Origin: Hofstenia miamia
Lineage: Eukaryota; Xenacoelomorpha; Acoela
Assembly: GCA_004352715.1 (NCBI GenBank)
Contig: SCFE01000001.1
Location: forward strand, 3,848,738 to 3,912,737
Direction of reading: 5' to 3'
DNA: 64,000 bases
A program made the position numbers and the translations under genes. The notes under the pieces are model-generated. The model did not search any database. It saw nothing but the letters and a program-made list of their open reading frames with translations, and was not told the origin of the DNA. Below are positions 23,956-35,300 of this stretch, piece after piece; the first letter of the stretch is position 1; every line of letters begins with the position of its first letter.

Positions 23956-23970
23956 CTTCATTTCTCCCCC
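23956..23970 (-). promoter_or_regulatory. polypurine tract of element C
   Basis: The minus strand reads GGGGGAGAAATGAAG directly before TGATAATG. Such a tract primes plus-strand DNA synthesis at the edge of the 3' LTR. Confidence 0.5.
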
Positions 23971-24164
23971 ATAAATATAGTCGTGTAAATACGTTGGCGA
24001 GCGCTTGACTCTGCCGGATCATCTGGCTGGTTCCGCGGAATTTCCAGTAACAATAGGAATAGGATCGGCCTTCAGCAATGATATGGTTGATTCAGATAAT
24101 GGAGGCAGCGTTTCCAATACCTCGTCAAATTTAGAGTGGGTATTTGCAGAATCAATTGACGAAT

Positions 24165-26312
24165 AGTTTTGATTTTCTACGGAAAAGTCATTTTCGTCTT
24201 CTCAGGAACTTTGAGTGACATTATCAGTTGGTTGTTGCATTTCGTTGTTAGTTGGGGTGTTCTTTTGGCAAATGGGATCTTCACATGATTGAGGTTGAGG
24301 ATCATCAGAATGATGGTCGAGAATATTCAGAGTCTTCAATAGGTTTTGTTGAAAATGCTGGGGTGCTCTGGCCAGACTGCTACTAGAGACTGTATCAATC
24401 CGTCCATGAGGGTAACAAACACGAATAACATTTGAAGACAAAACTTCTTCAATTGTGACTTCAGTAACGAGAGAATCATCTTTATTGCAAACATGTCGTT
24501 TGAGCAGAGCACAGTTACCAGGGGTTAACCAATCTTCCAGATTTTCTTTCCACGTCGCGTTTAATCTCGGGAATTTCAGAAATCTTTCATGTGGGGTTTC
24601 ATTGGTCGTTGTATTGATCAGTGTATGAACAGATGCTAAGGCTTCCAGAAGGACAGAGATCCACTGAGAACGCTTCAGGTTTCTAGAATGTACGAGGCAG
24701 CTAATGGCCTTCCAGATGGTCCCATTGTACTTCTCGCATTGCCCATTTCCCAATGGGTTGTAAGCGAAGTTGCTATGCCAGATCTCAAACAAAAACTTCT
24801 AAACTCAGTGGACTGAAACTGGGTACCGCGGTCTGAGTGAATAAATTTAGGCTTGCTGAACAGTGAAAATAAGTTCTCCAGACAATTGATAATATCTGAT
24901 GACATAATACATTTCAGTGGGAATGCAAAGGGGAAACGGCTATATTTGTCAACCACTGTTAATATGTATTGAAAGCCTTTGCGTGTTGTTGTTTTCGGCC
25001 CCATAATATCGATTGAGAGTTGTTCCCAGGGTCGAAGTGCTTGTATAATTCGTTCGTCGTCTACTCATTTCGCAAATCGTGGTTTCAATTGCACGCATGT
25101 TTCACAATCTTCTATTGTCTTTTTGACATCTGTGAGAGAGAAGGGAAGTCGTGAATGCTGTACGCAATCAAACATCCGTCGAATTCCCGGGTGTGCCAGC
25201 TGTTTATGAACGTCGTTACACATCAGGTGGCTAGAAATAGCAGCAACTCTAGACAACGTGTCGGCTGTTATATTATCTTTTCCACGTTGGTACTCAATTT
25301 TGTAGTTGAAGTCTGCTAGTTCCAGGCGCCAACAAATCAATTTTTCATTCTTCACACATTACTTCTGCTTCGAAAAAATGAAGGAGATTGCCTTTTGATC
25401 CGTTTTAACAAGAACCGGAAAAACTCTAAGAATGTCTTCAAATCTTCTAAATGATTTGATTACTGCCATGGCTTCTCGCTCAACAATCGGATATACCCAT
25501 TTGGCGTCGGACAGGGTTCGCAAAAAGAAGGCTACAGGTCGTCCCATCTGAGTGAGTGTGGCACCAATGCCCGTACCGGACGCATCGGTCTCGAGAAGTA
25601 CAGGTTTGCCATGCTTGGGTAACCATAAAACAGACTGTGAGATTTCTTCTTTCAAATCTCATATTAATGACTTGCATTCATTATTGAGAGGGAGGGCCTT
25701 TTGTTTCTGAGCTACTAAAAGTGGTTGCACTTTACTAGAAAAGGATTTTATCCATTTAGCATTGTATGTGAAGAAGCCCAACAGCCGTCTAAGTTGCTTT
25801 GGCGTGCTTGGGTCTGGAAAGTCCAATAGAGTCTGTAATCGATCTGGGTCCGGTCTTTTGCTTCCCTTTTCAAGAATATGACCAAGCATAGCAACTCTTT
25901 GCTTGTTGAAGAATGATTTGGATAGATTGAGGGTTAGTGATTCATTCTTTGCTGCTTCTAAAAACAGTTCCAGGTTGTGATCATGCTCAGCTTGATTGCG
26001 ACCCGCGATAATTACGTCATACAAGTATGGATATGCCCGTTGCAAGTTGTTGCACTCAATGAAATCCTTGATGATACGTTGAAATACAGGAACCGCATTT
26101 GTGCATCCAAATGGTAATCTGGTAAACTGGTACAAGTTCCCGCAAGCCTCGAAAGCAGTGAGTGGTCGATCCTTCAGTTTAATCGGAACTTGATGATAGG
26201 CTGACTTTAGATCAATCTTTGAAAACACTGTGTTTTCAGCAGCTTGGTCAAGCAGAGCCTGCACGTTGGGAAAAGGATATGCGTCAACACTGGTAAATTT
26301 ATTAACAGTTTC
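24165..26312 (-). pseudogene. pol of element C (RT, RNase H, integrase)
   Basis: The RT runs 26312 to about 25680 (KIDLKSAYHQVPI, LPFGCTNAVPVFQ). The catalytic YxDD reads YLYD at 26016-26027, so the first Asp is lost. RNase H spans about 25655-25360 (LLETDASGTG). The HHCC zinc region spans 25355-25066. The integrase core has DIMGPK near 24998-25015, a second Asp in IHSDRGTQF, and Glu in NGQCEKYNG (about 24722-24748). TGA stops near 25657 and 25064, a TAA near 25358 and a frameshift near 24800 break it. It ends near 24200 with an acidic tail. Confidence 0.85.
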
Positions 26313-27312
26313 NNNNNNNNNNNNNNNNNNNNNNNNNNNNNNNNNNNNNNNNNNNNNNNNNNNNNNNNNNNNNNNNNNNNNNNNNNNNNNNNNNNNNNNN
26401 NNNNNNNNNNNNNNNNNNNNNNNNNNNNNNNNNNNNNNNNNNNNNNNNNNNNNNNNNNNNNNNNNNNNNNNNNNNNNNNNNNNNNNNNNNNNNNNNNNNN
26501 NNNNNNNNNNNNNNNNNNNNNNNNNNNNNNNNNNNNNNNNNNNNNNNNNNNNNNNNNNNNNNNNNNNNNNNNNNNNNNNNNNNNNNNNNNNNNNNNNNNN
26601 NNNNNNNNNNNNNNNNNNNNNNNNNNNNNNNNNNNNNNNNNNNNNNNNNNNNNNNNNNNNNNNNNNNNNNNNNNNNNNNNNNNNNNNNNNNNNNNNNNNN
26701 NNNNNNNNNNNNNNNNNNNNNNNNNNNNNNNNNNNNNNNNNNNNNNNNNNNNNNNNNNNNNNNNNNNNNNNNNNNNNNNNNNNNNNNNNNNNNNNNNNNN
26801 NNNNNNNNNNNNNNNNNNNNNNNNNNNNNNNNNNNNNNNNNNNNNNNNNNNNNNNNNNNNNNNNNNNNNNNNNNNNNNNNNNNNNNNNNNNNNNNNNNNN
26901 NNNNNNNNNNNNNNNNNNNNNNNNNNNNNNNNNNNNNNNNNNNNNNNNNNNNNNNNNNNNNNNNNNNNNNNNNNNNNNNNNNNNNNNNNNNNNNNNNNNN
27001 NNNNNNNNNNNNNNNNNNNNNNNNNNNNNNNNNNNNNNNNNNNNNNNNNNNNNNNNNNNNNNNNNNNNNNNNNNNNNNNNNNNNNNNNNNNNNNNNNNNN
27101 NNNNNNNNNNNNNNNNNNNNNNNNNNNNNNNNNNNNNNNNNNNNNNNNNNNNNNNNNNNNNNNNNNNNNNNNNNNNNNNNNNNNNNNNNNNNNNNNNNNN
27201 NNNNNNNNNNNNNNNNNNNNNNNNNNNNNNNNNNNNNNNNNNNNNNNNNNNNNNNNNNNNNNNNNNNNNNNNNNNNNNNNNNNNNNNNNNNNNNNNNNNN
27301 NNNNNNNNNNNN
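26313..27312. other. assembly gap (1000 N, nominal)
   Basis: A round 1000 Ns suggests an unknown true size. It hides the rest of element C. Confidence 0.95.
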
Positions 27313-27361
27313 AAATACATGATAATAGTTGAAAATATAAAAATTAATTTTTATATATATA

Positions 27362-27923
27362 CAGGGTGATCCTGATCTTCCCGCCATTTTTTTTACCGGG
27401 GTACTACAAATTTTATATAACAGAAGTTATGAGTTTAGCTTCCAATTTTATTTAAATATCAATAACATACAGAAATATGTACAGGTCATTGTTACAGCAA
27501 CTGTTCAAACTGTTCTCCTACACAATTCTTGCATTGAAGGCATCTTCGCAGGAAAGATGTATAGGCTTTTTGAATAGCGTCAGTGCCAATATTGTCCAGC
27601 AGTTCACGTAATTTACCTCTCAACTCATCCATTGTTGTTGGTCTGGGAGTTCTGTACAATTCATTGCGGATTTGTCCCCATAACCAAAAGTCTAATACAG
27701 ATAAATCTGGACTTCTTGGTGGCCAAGTAATGGGCCCTGCACAACCAATCCAGCGGTTATTCAAACTTGTATCTAGGGTGCCTTGAATTTCAGTTGAAAA
27801 ATGAGGTGGGGCACTGTCTTGCTGATATACCTTCCTGTGATGTCTTCTCTGAGTAAGTAAGGGATTTCTTTTCAAAGCAAGCAAGTTAAGACAAAAAACT
27901 GCAGGAAGATCAGGATCACCCTG
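27362..27923 (-). mobile_element. mariner-type (rosa-like) element, internally deleted, 562 bp
   Basis: Terminal inverted repeats CAGGGTGATCCTGATCTTCC (27362-27381 and its reverse complement at 27904-27923) are perfect over 20 bp. They are flanked by TA on both sides (27360-27361, 27924-27925), the Tc1/mariner target duplication. The interior is the C-terminal part of a transposase. The N-terminal DNA-binding half and the first catalytic Asp are missing, so it is non-autonomous. Confidence 0.9.
27492..27923 (-). pseudogene. mariner-type transposase, C-terminal fragment
   Basis: The frame ends at TAA, complement of 27492-27494. It shows QQDSAPPHFS, then RWIGCAGPITWPPRSPDLSVLDFWLWG. Counting from the Asp of QQD to the Asp of VLDF gives 41 intervening residues, the DD41D spacing of the rosa group, rather than mariner's 34. 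It also ends in the usual Cys-containing tail (GEQFEQLL). The frame starts inside the terminal repeat, which confirms the deletion of the N-terminal half. Confidence 0.85.
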
Positions 27924-28739
27924 TATATACAGTGACATATGAAAAAATGTAGTAGAATTCTGCAGAATTATCAGGCCTGTAGCCAGCATAATCAAATAAG
28001 GGGTTCTTTATAATATAAACTAAAATTTTACCTTGTCTGTACACCATTCTATTTTTGTTGCATCCATGGGCAAACTCAGATTTTCTTTCTTGTGAGGTCA
28101 TCTAGTATAGTGATCAAGTAAGTGACCAAGGGCAGGGGTGAAGCCCCATGAAAATTCTATAAAAATATTCACAAAATAGAGTTGAGAATTGTTTTATTAG
28201 AAGCAATGTTTCAACAATTATATTAACAAATTTTATTTTTACATGCTGATTTCTCTTTTACCTTTGTTGTCTAGGAGCTGTAGCCTGACCTTCCAGGGGG
28301 TTCAACCCCTCCCACCCCCGTGGCTATGGGCCTCAGCATTATTCACTACATTGCTGAGTAATTATAGAGCTATGCTTTGGTTTATCTTTGTTCTGAAATA
28401 GTGTTTGTTCCTATATATATATATATATTATGATTCTCTTTTTAGTCTTACAATTACAAGAATTTGCAGATGCTATTTTCATTTTACTCAGTGTAACATA
28501 TGAGCACTAGGAAGGATGGGCTTTATGATGGAATATCATAGGATGCTTCTTGTTAGATTGGTAATAAGAAATGTTGTGGCAATAGATTTTTACTGTTGTT
28601 TGAAATTGGAGCAAATTTTCAATCATTTGAACAAATAATTCAGACTGATGGATGTTTCAACTTTCTTTTGCCTTATTTTTAGTATTTTCAGTAATGATTC
28701 ATTTTAATATTTAGTCCCTTAATAATTGCTTAGAAATAT
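27924..28739. other. intergenic DNA, no gene seen
   Basis: A (TA) run lies at about 28412-28430. A C-rich patch (CCCCTCCCACCCCCGTGG near 28303-28320) carries the only CpG. No coding evidence. Confidence 0.6.
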
Positions 28740-29358
28740 TTTGCTTCAGAGATTCAAACTGGAAATCTGGTGCATCTCAAATGAGGCTTTTCACACTACT
28801 AATGATGTAGAGGTTTGGCATTTTGGTAGATCAAGAGTGTTACCTTTGAATTCTAATATTTAGAATTTTATTGAATTTCTCAGAAATCAGAACTTATCTT
28901 CTCAACAACTGCTAGTGAAATTGGAACCTGGATCCACAGTAAAGAGATGAAATAAACTGTACTCTGCTATTAATAATCACATTACTGCACTGCAAACTAA
29001 GTACAACAAAGGTGAATGCTCAAGAAGTTCTTTTTTGAGAGGCATTGCATATAATTGTATGGGATTGCCTAATTTGCCCAAAACTGATATCAATTTTGTT
29101 CATAAAGTGGCTGCTGGGAATTGAGCTTCAATTGGGAACAAATTGATTTTATAGAAGATCTTAATACTCCACACTCAGAATTTTAAACTGAAATTTTGTC
29201 AGCAATTTGCATTTTTTGCAATGTAAATTTCATTGGGGATGAATGTTGGACATTGGTACCTTGTTGTCACACAGATTTTTGTACTGATTGGAAGAAAACA
29301 CTTTTTGAATATGACGAGTTTTATGTAGATAACTGCCCAATCTGTTGCACTACATAAA
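28740..29358 (+). pseudogene. decayed coding sequence with RING-like cysteine pattern
   Basis: In one frame at about 29206-29358 the reading is ICIFC, then PCCHTDFCTDW, then CPICCTT and TAA. C-x2-C, a central C-x-H-x3-C and a terminal C-P-x-C resemble a RING finger, although the sixth ligand is Trp here. Upstream, in mixed frames, are further protein-like stretches (YNCMGLPNLPKTDINF at about 29050-29098) broken by stops. It may be a processed or transposon-borne pseudogene; the family is not recognised. Confidence 0.3.
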
Positions 29359-30097
29359 GCAGTGTTTTAAGACTGTTTTGAATTTTGTATTTTCTAATTT
29401 GTTTCAATTTTGTCTTGTCATTTTGAATTTAGCTTTCAACATTCATGCTTATATCATTATTTTGTTCATTCCACATTATACCTGCTTTCTAAGTATATAA
29501 ATTATACTGTATTGAGTTTTAACAGTATTAACATTCATTGGAATAATTTAGAAATTCATGGTGTAAATATCACATCTGTATATTAATGTACAGAAGATTG
29601 GAGGAAAAAACTTACCAAATCTATATAACATTAGGTTAACTATAACTGAGAATGAATATTATAATACATCTACATTAAAAAAATATACTTCTGAATGCAA
29701 AATTCATCATACAGTTTATTAATGGCTTTAATATCACATACATAATGAAACATGCTGATTTTAAGCATGTTACCAGATGTGACATCATTCATGTACCTAC
29801 AGTGCATTTATATAAATTCTTTGGACAATATAAATTCCAGTCTATTTAAATTTTTGGTCAATGTAAACTCTGTAGACTATTTCAACTGAAGAAATAAAAT
29901 TTAAAAAAATGATACATGTTCAAATTGAAGTAATTGTGAAAGAATATTAATAGTTTATTTTTGTTTTTGAAATTTAAGTTCTAAGATAAGGAAATATTTA
30001 TTTAATAATTACAAGCTTTGTATGTTAAAAGTTATAGGATGTGATTGATAAACAAACTGCAATTTTAAATAATCAACTTTTACAATATTTTGAAGGG
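29359..30097. other. AT-rich intergenic DNA, no gene seen
   Basis: No reading frame, repeat or site that I can support. Confidence 0.6.
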
Positions 30098-30420
30098 GAT
30101 TTTCAATTGAGTTTGAGCTTGAGTATTAATTATTTCTCTTCAGGGTTTTACTGATCAAGTTTTGTGAAATCATTTGAGTTAAAGTTTTTAACATCCCAAG
30201 AACTTGAAAACTCTACTACTACATCTAAGGCAGGGTTTTCAATTACTCAGAATGATTAAGAACTCAAAGTCAAATAAGCTCTCAAAACTTAATCAAAAAA
30301 ACTAGGAAGAGGAGTCATCAAACTCAAACTCAATTGAAAATCAACTCGAAAATACGGTAAAAATTAAATTATTTTAAATTTCAATTTCTATATCAATTGG
30401 AACTATTGTAAAATAAATAT
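30098..30420. repeat. foldback repeat, same family as at 12000 and 22218-23040
   Basis: 30098-30222 (GATTTTCAATTGAGTTTGAG onward) is followed by an inverted copy at about 30240-30350, with tail similarity to 22214-22290 continuing to about 30420. The arms pair over ~110 bp with mismatches. No coding content. Confidence 0.6.
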
Positions 30421-31444
30421 TATTTAGCAAAAAAATTGAAATTAGATTCTAGCAATCTAAATAATCGAAATAATACATTCATTCTATAATTTAATTACAA
30501 TTTAATATAAATCGTGTCTCTAAAGATCTATTATTTTTTGGACGTCGGATATAGGCAAAATAAAAATAGATGAAGTGATAGAGAACCTTATCTAACAACT
30601 GTTCGTGTCGGAATTGTTATAACTTAGTGATGAAAAATACATACCCTTAAAAATTATTTTTATAAGGACAGTTTTCAGAGAAATTAATTTAATTTTTCTT
30701 GCAAGCAGATTATTTAGTTTGCTATATTATTTGAATTTTGTAAAATATTGATTTTTAAATAAATCTTACAAACTTGAAATTAGAAATCCATCGCAGATAT
30801 AGAGGAACGTAGTTTTAGTTTTTTTAAATGCAAAAATATTGACAAATTGAGGTGAGTATGCCTAAGAGTCAGTCAGAACTCGACTGAAAATTTTTGTTAG
30901 TTGACTGACTTTGGCGTTGAGGTGAGTATGCCTAAGAGTCAAATAGCGGTTACACGAACATGATTAACGGATTATGTATTTTATTATATTTCATGTTTTT
31001 TACTCTAGTTCTACGTAACGCTGTACTGCTCCTTCGTTTTAGTAGGGTTTTAGGTTTTCTACATCTGCAAAACCTTTGAAGCAATAAAATATATAATCGC
31101 GCATCGCACCATGTAGTAGATGTTGCTAGGTTAGAGGTACGAATGATAAGATCTAACAATATGCTTAAATTATATGGTATTCAGTGATATAGCCAACATT
31201 ATCACCTACGATGGTCGCATCGTATTTAGGAGGGCTTGATTGGGATTTTGACATCCCTTCAAATTACAATTTTTACCAAGATTGTATAGTATTTTAGCCC
31301 TACTTTAAATCACAGCCTGGTGATTTGAAGTACAAAATCGAAATGAAGCAATAAAATGTTTTTGCTAGTAGGGAATTGATTTGAATTTTGTTCAAATATT
31401 TAAAATAATGCAATATTGGTTAACAAACAATATGTATTAGAAAT
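30421..31444. other. intergenic DNA with a 25 bp direct repeat, no gene seen
   Basis: TTGAGGTGAGTATGCCTAAG and five further bases occur at 30847-30871 and again at 30917-30941, exactly 70 bp apart. CpG is at ordinary frequency from about 30.47 kb onward. No coding evidence. Confidence 0.6.
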
Positions 31445-31745
31445 TAGGGACCTGAATTAAACAAATACATTAAGTCTTCTAAGTGGCCTCCATTATTTTG
31501 AAGGACAGCGTACAACCAGGGAGTAAGATTTTCAACTGCGTCAATCAACTGATGTTTATGTTCTGAATAGATGTTTAAATAATTATCTGTATAACAGTGA
31601 TAGTATAATGCGAGTAGACTTGAATTTCTTTATAGTAGGCAGGCATAACAACTTCTGTAAAAACTGTTTGAACATCTTCTGACACTCGACGACGCCATCT
31701 TCTGACAATCGGAGACATTTCCGATCGAATCCCTTTATGAAGAGC
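31445..31745 (-). pseudogene. putative terminal exon, frameshifted, unrecognised
   Basis: On the minus strand TTTTCTAG at 31753-31746 could be a 3' splice site. An open frame follows with IRSEMSPIVRRWRRRVSEDV and ends near MPAYYKEIQVYSHYT. After a one-base shift near 31585 another open frame reads YSEHKHQLIDAVENLTPWLY and ends HLEDLMYLFNSGP with TAA at 31447-31445. Codon use and conserved-looking words argue for real protein, a host exon or a transposase remnant. I cannot assign it. Confidence 0.35.
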
Positions 31746-33689
31746 CTAGAAAATTCTTCAGGACATATTTTTAAATTCGTTGCGACCGTATAGCCTACCT
31801 GTACAATAAATTTTGAAAAATACTACATCTCCAAATACTAACTTTAGATCTATATTTGTGCTATTGTATATTCTGTATTTTCTTCATCAAAACAATAGAT
31901 TTTGAAGTGTAGAAAATGTTTATTTATTAATATTTTGATGTTTTTGCAATTATTAAAAAAATAAAATGTTTCAAAAAGCATTGAGATGCTCAAAATAGCA
32001 AATTCTTTGATTTCATTACTTAAAGTATCTTGTTATATCAAATGCTGGCATCCGGGGGAATGCATTTTTTCCTCACCCAGAAATGGAGCAACTGAAAAGA
32101 TAAGCTGAATTTTGCAAAACCTCAATTCCGTAACTGCACGCAAATACATTGAATTTTATATAAGCTATTATTATAAAGTGGAAAAATTAAATTTTCGTTT
32201 TGGAAATTTTATATTAGTATCATACACTTTTCTAAATTTCAATTTAGAATCTTCAATTTCGATCCTTAAATTTTATCAGAATTATTTTTCATACCAAATT
32301 TTGGTGGAGTAAAAGGACAAATTAAATAAATTTTTTTGACAAGTAATATAAAAATTGGTCGAGCTGGCATTAAATTCAATGGTCCAGTGAGCTTGAGCCT
32401 AAGGTTTTGGTCCGTGTCCATCTCTAGTAGTGATCAAGTGAGTAACCAAAAGCAGTTGAAAATTTTTGAAATTATTGAAAAACTAGAGCTTCAAATGCAT
32501 TTCACGACATTGAGAACAAAGTTACAAGTACTAAAATAATTTTTTTTTAAATTCTTATTTTTTTTAGCTTTATTTTCCAGGAGGGGTTGACCTTGATAAA
32601 GTCCTAGAGAACCTTCAATGCCTATATTTACCAATTTACTAAGTCTTTCAACCAATTTCAACAAATGGTTCATGAAGTCTGTCCAACAGTGTCAGCATAT
32701 TTGGGAAGGTTATGTTTGCTATACAACCGAATATTGTTAGGCATTTAAGTGTAGAACACCTATTTCATTTGCCTTTCTTAGTATGCAATCAATAAATGTT
32801 CTAGCATATATTTTGCTTTGATTTTCATATAATACATCTTTTAGAGACATAGGCGGATTGCATTGTTGTTCTTTTTGAGGTGAATAAATTTAATAATGAC
32901 ACGCGTTAGCTGTGTTAGCATTGCAATCAGGTTTACCGTTGATATTGATTTAATTTATAGCAACATACGATAATTAAGGTAGCCTTATATCAGTTGTGCA
33001 CGCTGCTATGAATGCGTGCTGAATATCATTTATGCACGAATTACCTTTGAAAAATGAGAGACTTGTTTCTTTATGTACAACTAAACCAATTTTAGTTGCA
33101 TATTAACAATAGCTTCGGGAGATGATTATTTTGCCCCGGGATGGCATAACCCCCTGAAATACCTCCATAGGTTCTTCACTAGGTACTTGGATTCTCATTT
33201 TCAAGATTTCATAATAGAAATCGATTGTGAATGACGTTATGGATTATTGTTTTATAATATTGGCGTACCCTTGAAATGTGTAATTTTTGAAGAATACTTT
33301 GAGTGCAATACTTTGAAATATTCCAATGACAAATATCAAATACATAATATCGAACTGCAGCACTTTGATTTAATTGGAACTTTAGACCTTGTAATGTCTT
33401 TGCTAATTGGGGACTTTTACAGAGCATGTCAGGGCTATAATTTGAAATGATGCTAGAAAACAACGTACTTATAGGGCGCCATTGAGCGTTTAGTTTAGTG
33501 AATATTAAGTTTATTTTATATGGAAGCTGGTAATAGTATATGTTGCCCAATTGAATCCCGCCTGTTTTTTAATTACAATATAATAATTTCGTTGATCTTG
33601 AATAATCATTATTTTTCCATATTGTATTGTTGATCCTTTTTTGAATTGTATTGCTAACAGGCGTAATACTGCATTTGAAATAATACCTT
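31746..33689. other. AT-rich intergenic DNA, no gene seen
   Basis: Short frames only; none shows a motif or codon pattern that I would defend. Confidence 0.6.
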
Positions 33690-35300
33690 CGTTATTTACA
33701 GAACATTAATTGTCAGGTTTACTATATATTGACATTTGCGATTGCAATAAAATTAATTAACAATTTATTGTCTTTAATTAGTGAATCTATATTTATAGTG
33801 TTATTACATGATATTTTGAGCTTAACCCTAGTAAAATAATTTCTTTGTGATTTATAAGTGTGATATCGTCTGCCAGGGCGAGGTATTTTATGTGTCTGAA
33901 TATATGAAACCTTGAATTTGATTTGAAAGTAGAATTTGGTTCGGTAAAGGTTATACTGCAAAATTGAATAGTATGCTTGTTTGGAATAAGTAATTATGGT
34001 CAATAGAATCATATGCTTTTTGAAATCAATGTTTAGAATTCCCATTATTTGCCTTGCACATTTCTATGATGCATTGCAGAGTAGAGATATTAAGGAAGAA
34101 CTTTCTTAGCCCATATGTATTTTTGTGCTAGTAGTTCTACTATATCTTTCAGGATTTGTGTTGCCCAAATCCTTGCCCTTTTTCGGTATTAGCTTGATAA
34201 TTGCATATAATTGCGATATAATTCAGGAGTCTAGAATAGAAAGTATTGAAAATTGAAATTGGTTTGAAATGTTTTGTAGAAGGTTGTCGAGTTCTGGACA
34301 ATTCCTTAACTTATCTATTGAATTTAGGATCTCGGCAATGGATATATTATGATTCAAAACCGCTTTCATTGAGGGGAATTTTTGGAAAGTTCAAATAGTT
34401 GTTTTCAATTTTTTGTAAAGTATTTTTATAGAAATCAGTAAAAGTATTTATAATCTTATCTTGATATTCGGAAATTGTATTATTGCTTCGTCAATTTCGT
34501 ATTCAACATTTTTTATATATTCTAATTCATTTTTGGCAATTTCGTTCGTTATGCTGCAAATTTCGGTTTCATAGGATGCCCTAGGTAGTTTCTTGTCATA
34601 TATATCTGCGGTCAAGAAATTAAGTTGATGCTCACGGAATCAGATTCTATAAACTGGATTATTTTCAATGGTTCTCTATCTTTTTTGCAGTAGTAATTTT
34701 ACCCTTTTACTTTATAATTGACCACTTTCTCTGAATATTTTAGATGTTTGTGTCATGTGGGGTTAATTTAACTAAATGCGAAATATCATCCTTCTTGTTT
34801 TCTATGGAGCTGAATTTTGTCCTCAAAACAAACTGTGCGTTTTGTTTCGAAAGTAATTAATAGGGGTTTGTAGTAATTGATAAGACTTTTGAATGTGTAG
34901 TAAAATGTGTACCAAAACAGTGATCAATCCTGGACGAATACCAGTTAGTGTTATTAAAATATGTATGTGGTAAATTTATTGCATTTGCAGCAGTATCTAA
35001 AATATTAAATTAAGAAATTTAATATATAAGTAGTTGTACCTCGTCAAAGAGAGATTATTTTTAGAGATTGATTTATTGATATTCCCTTTTAGATAGCAGC
35101 AATTTAAATCGCCTATTCTAAGTAATGAGCTTGTACTTGAAGGTTTTCAAAGGCTCGGTGTTTTATATTCATCTTTCTCTAAGTAGTGGTTAATAATCCA
35201 AAAAATCATTTCATTTTTGCTAAAAAAACATTTGTGCTGTGGAGCATTCGTGTTTTCGAAATATAGGTGGGCTATTTTCTATTTTTGTTCCTAGGGGAGA
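33690..35300 (-). mobile_element. decayed LINE (endonuclease plus reverse transcriptase), minus strand
   Basis: Read on the minus strand from high to low coordinates: an endonuclease-like IGDLN (about 35115-35130), then NTNWYSSRIDHCF (about 34915-34955, the SRID signature of APE-type endonucleases). Next come AIIKLIPKKGKDLGNTN (about 34155-34205), DFKK followed in the next frame by YDSIDHNYLF (about 33990-34030), and YLALADDITLI (about 33852-33885), the catalytic ADD. Stops and frameshifts separate all of them. The order is that of a non-LTR retrotransposon ORF2. The clade is uncertain. Confidence 0.75.

Larger units (their letters stand above)
23955..26312 (-). mobile_element. Ty3/gypsy element C, second family, minus strand
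   Basis: It reads RT, RNase H, then integrase, with a C-terminal tail, polypurine tract and probable LTR start towards lower coordinates. Its RT and integrase differ clearly from A/B/D. CpG is common here, unlike the CpG-free flank, so it arrived recently. Gag and the 5' LTR are lost in the gap 26313-27312. Confidence 0.85.

Noticed and set aside
26230-27387. Very long reading frames on both strands across the gap
   Set aside because: They consist almost wholly of Ns; the same holds for 12330-13217, 47421-48780 and 61808-62944.
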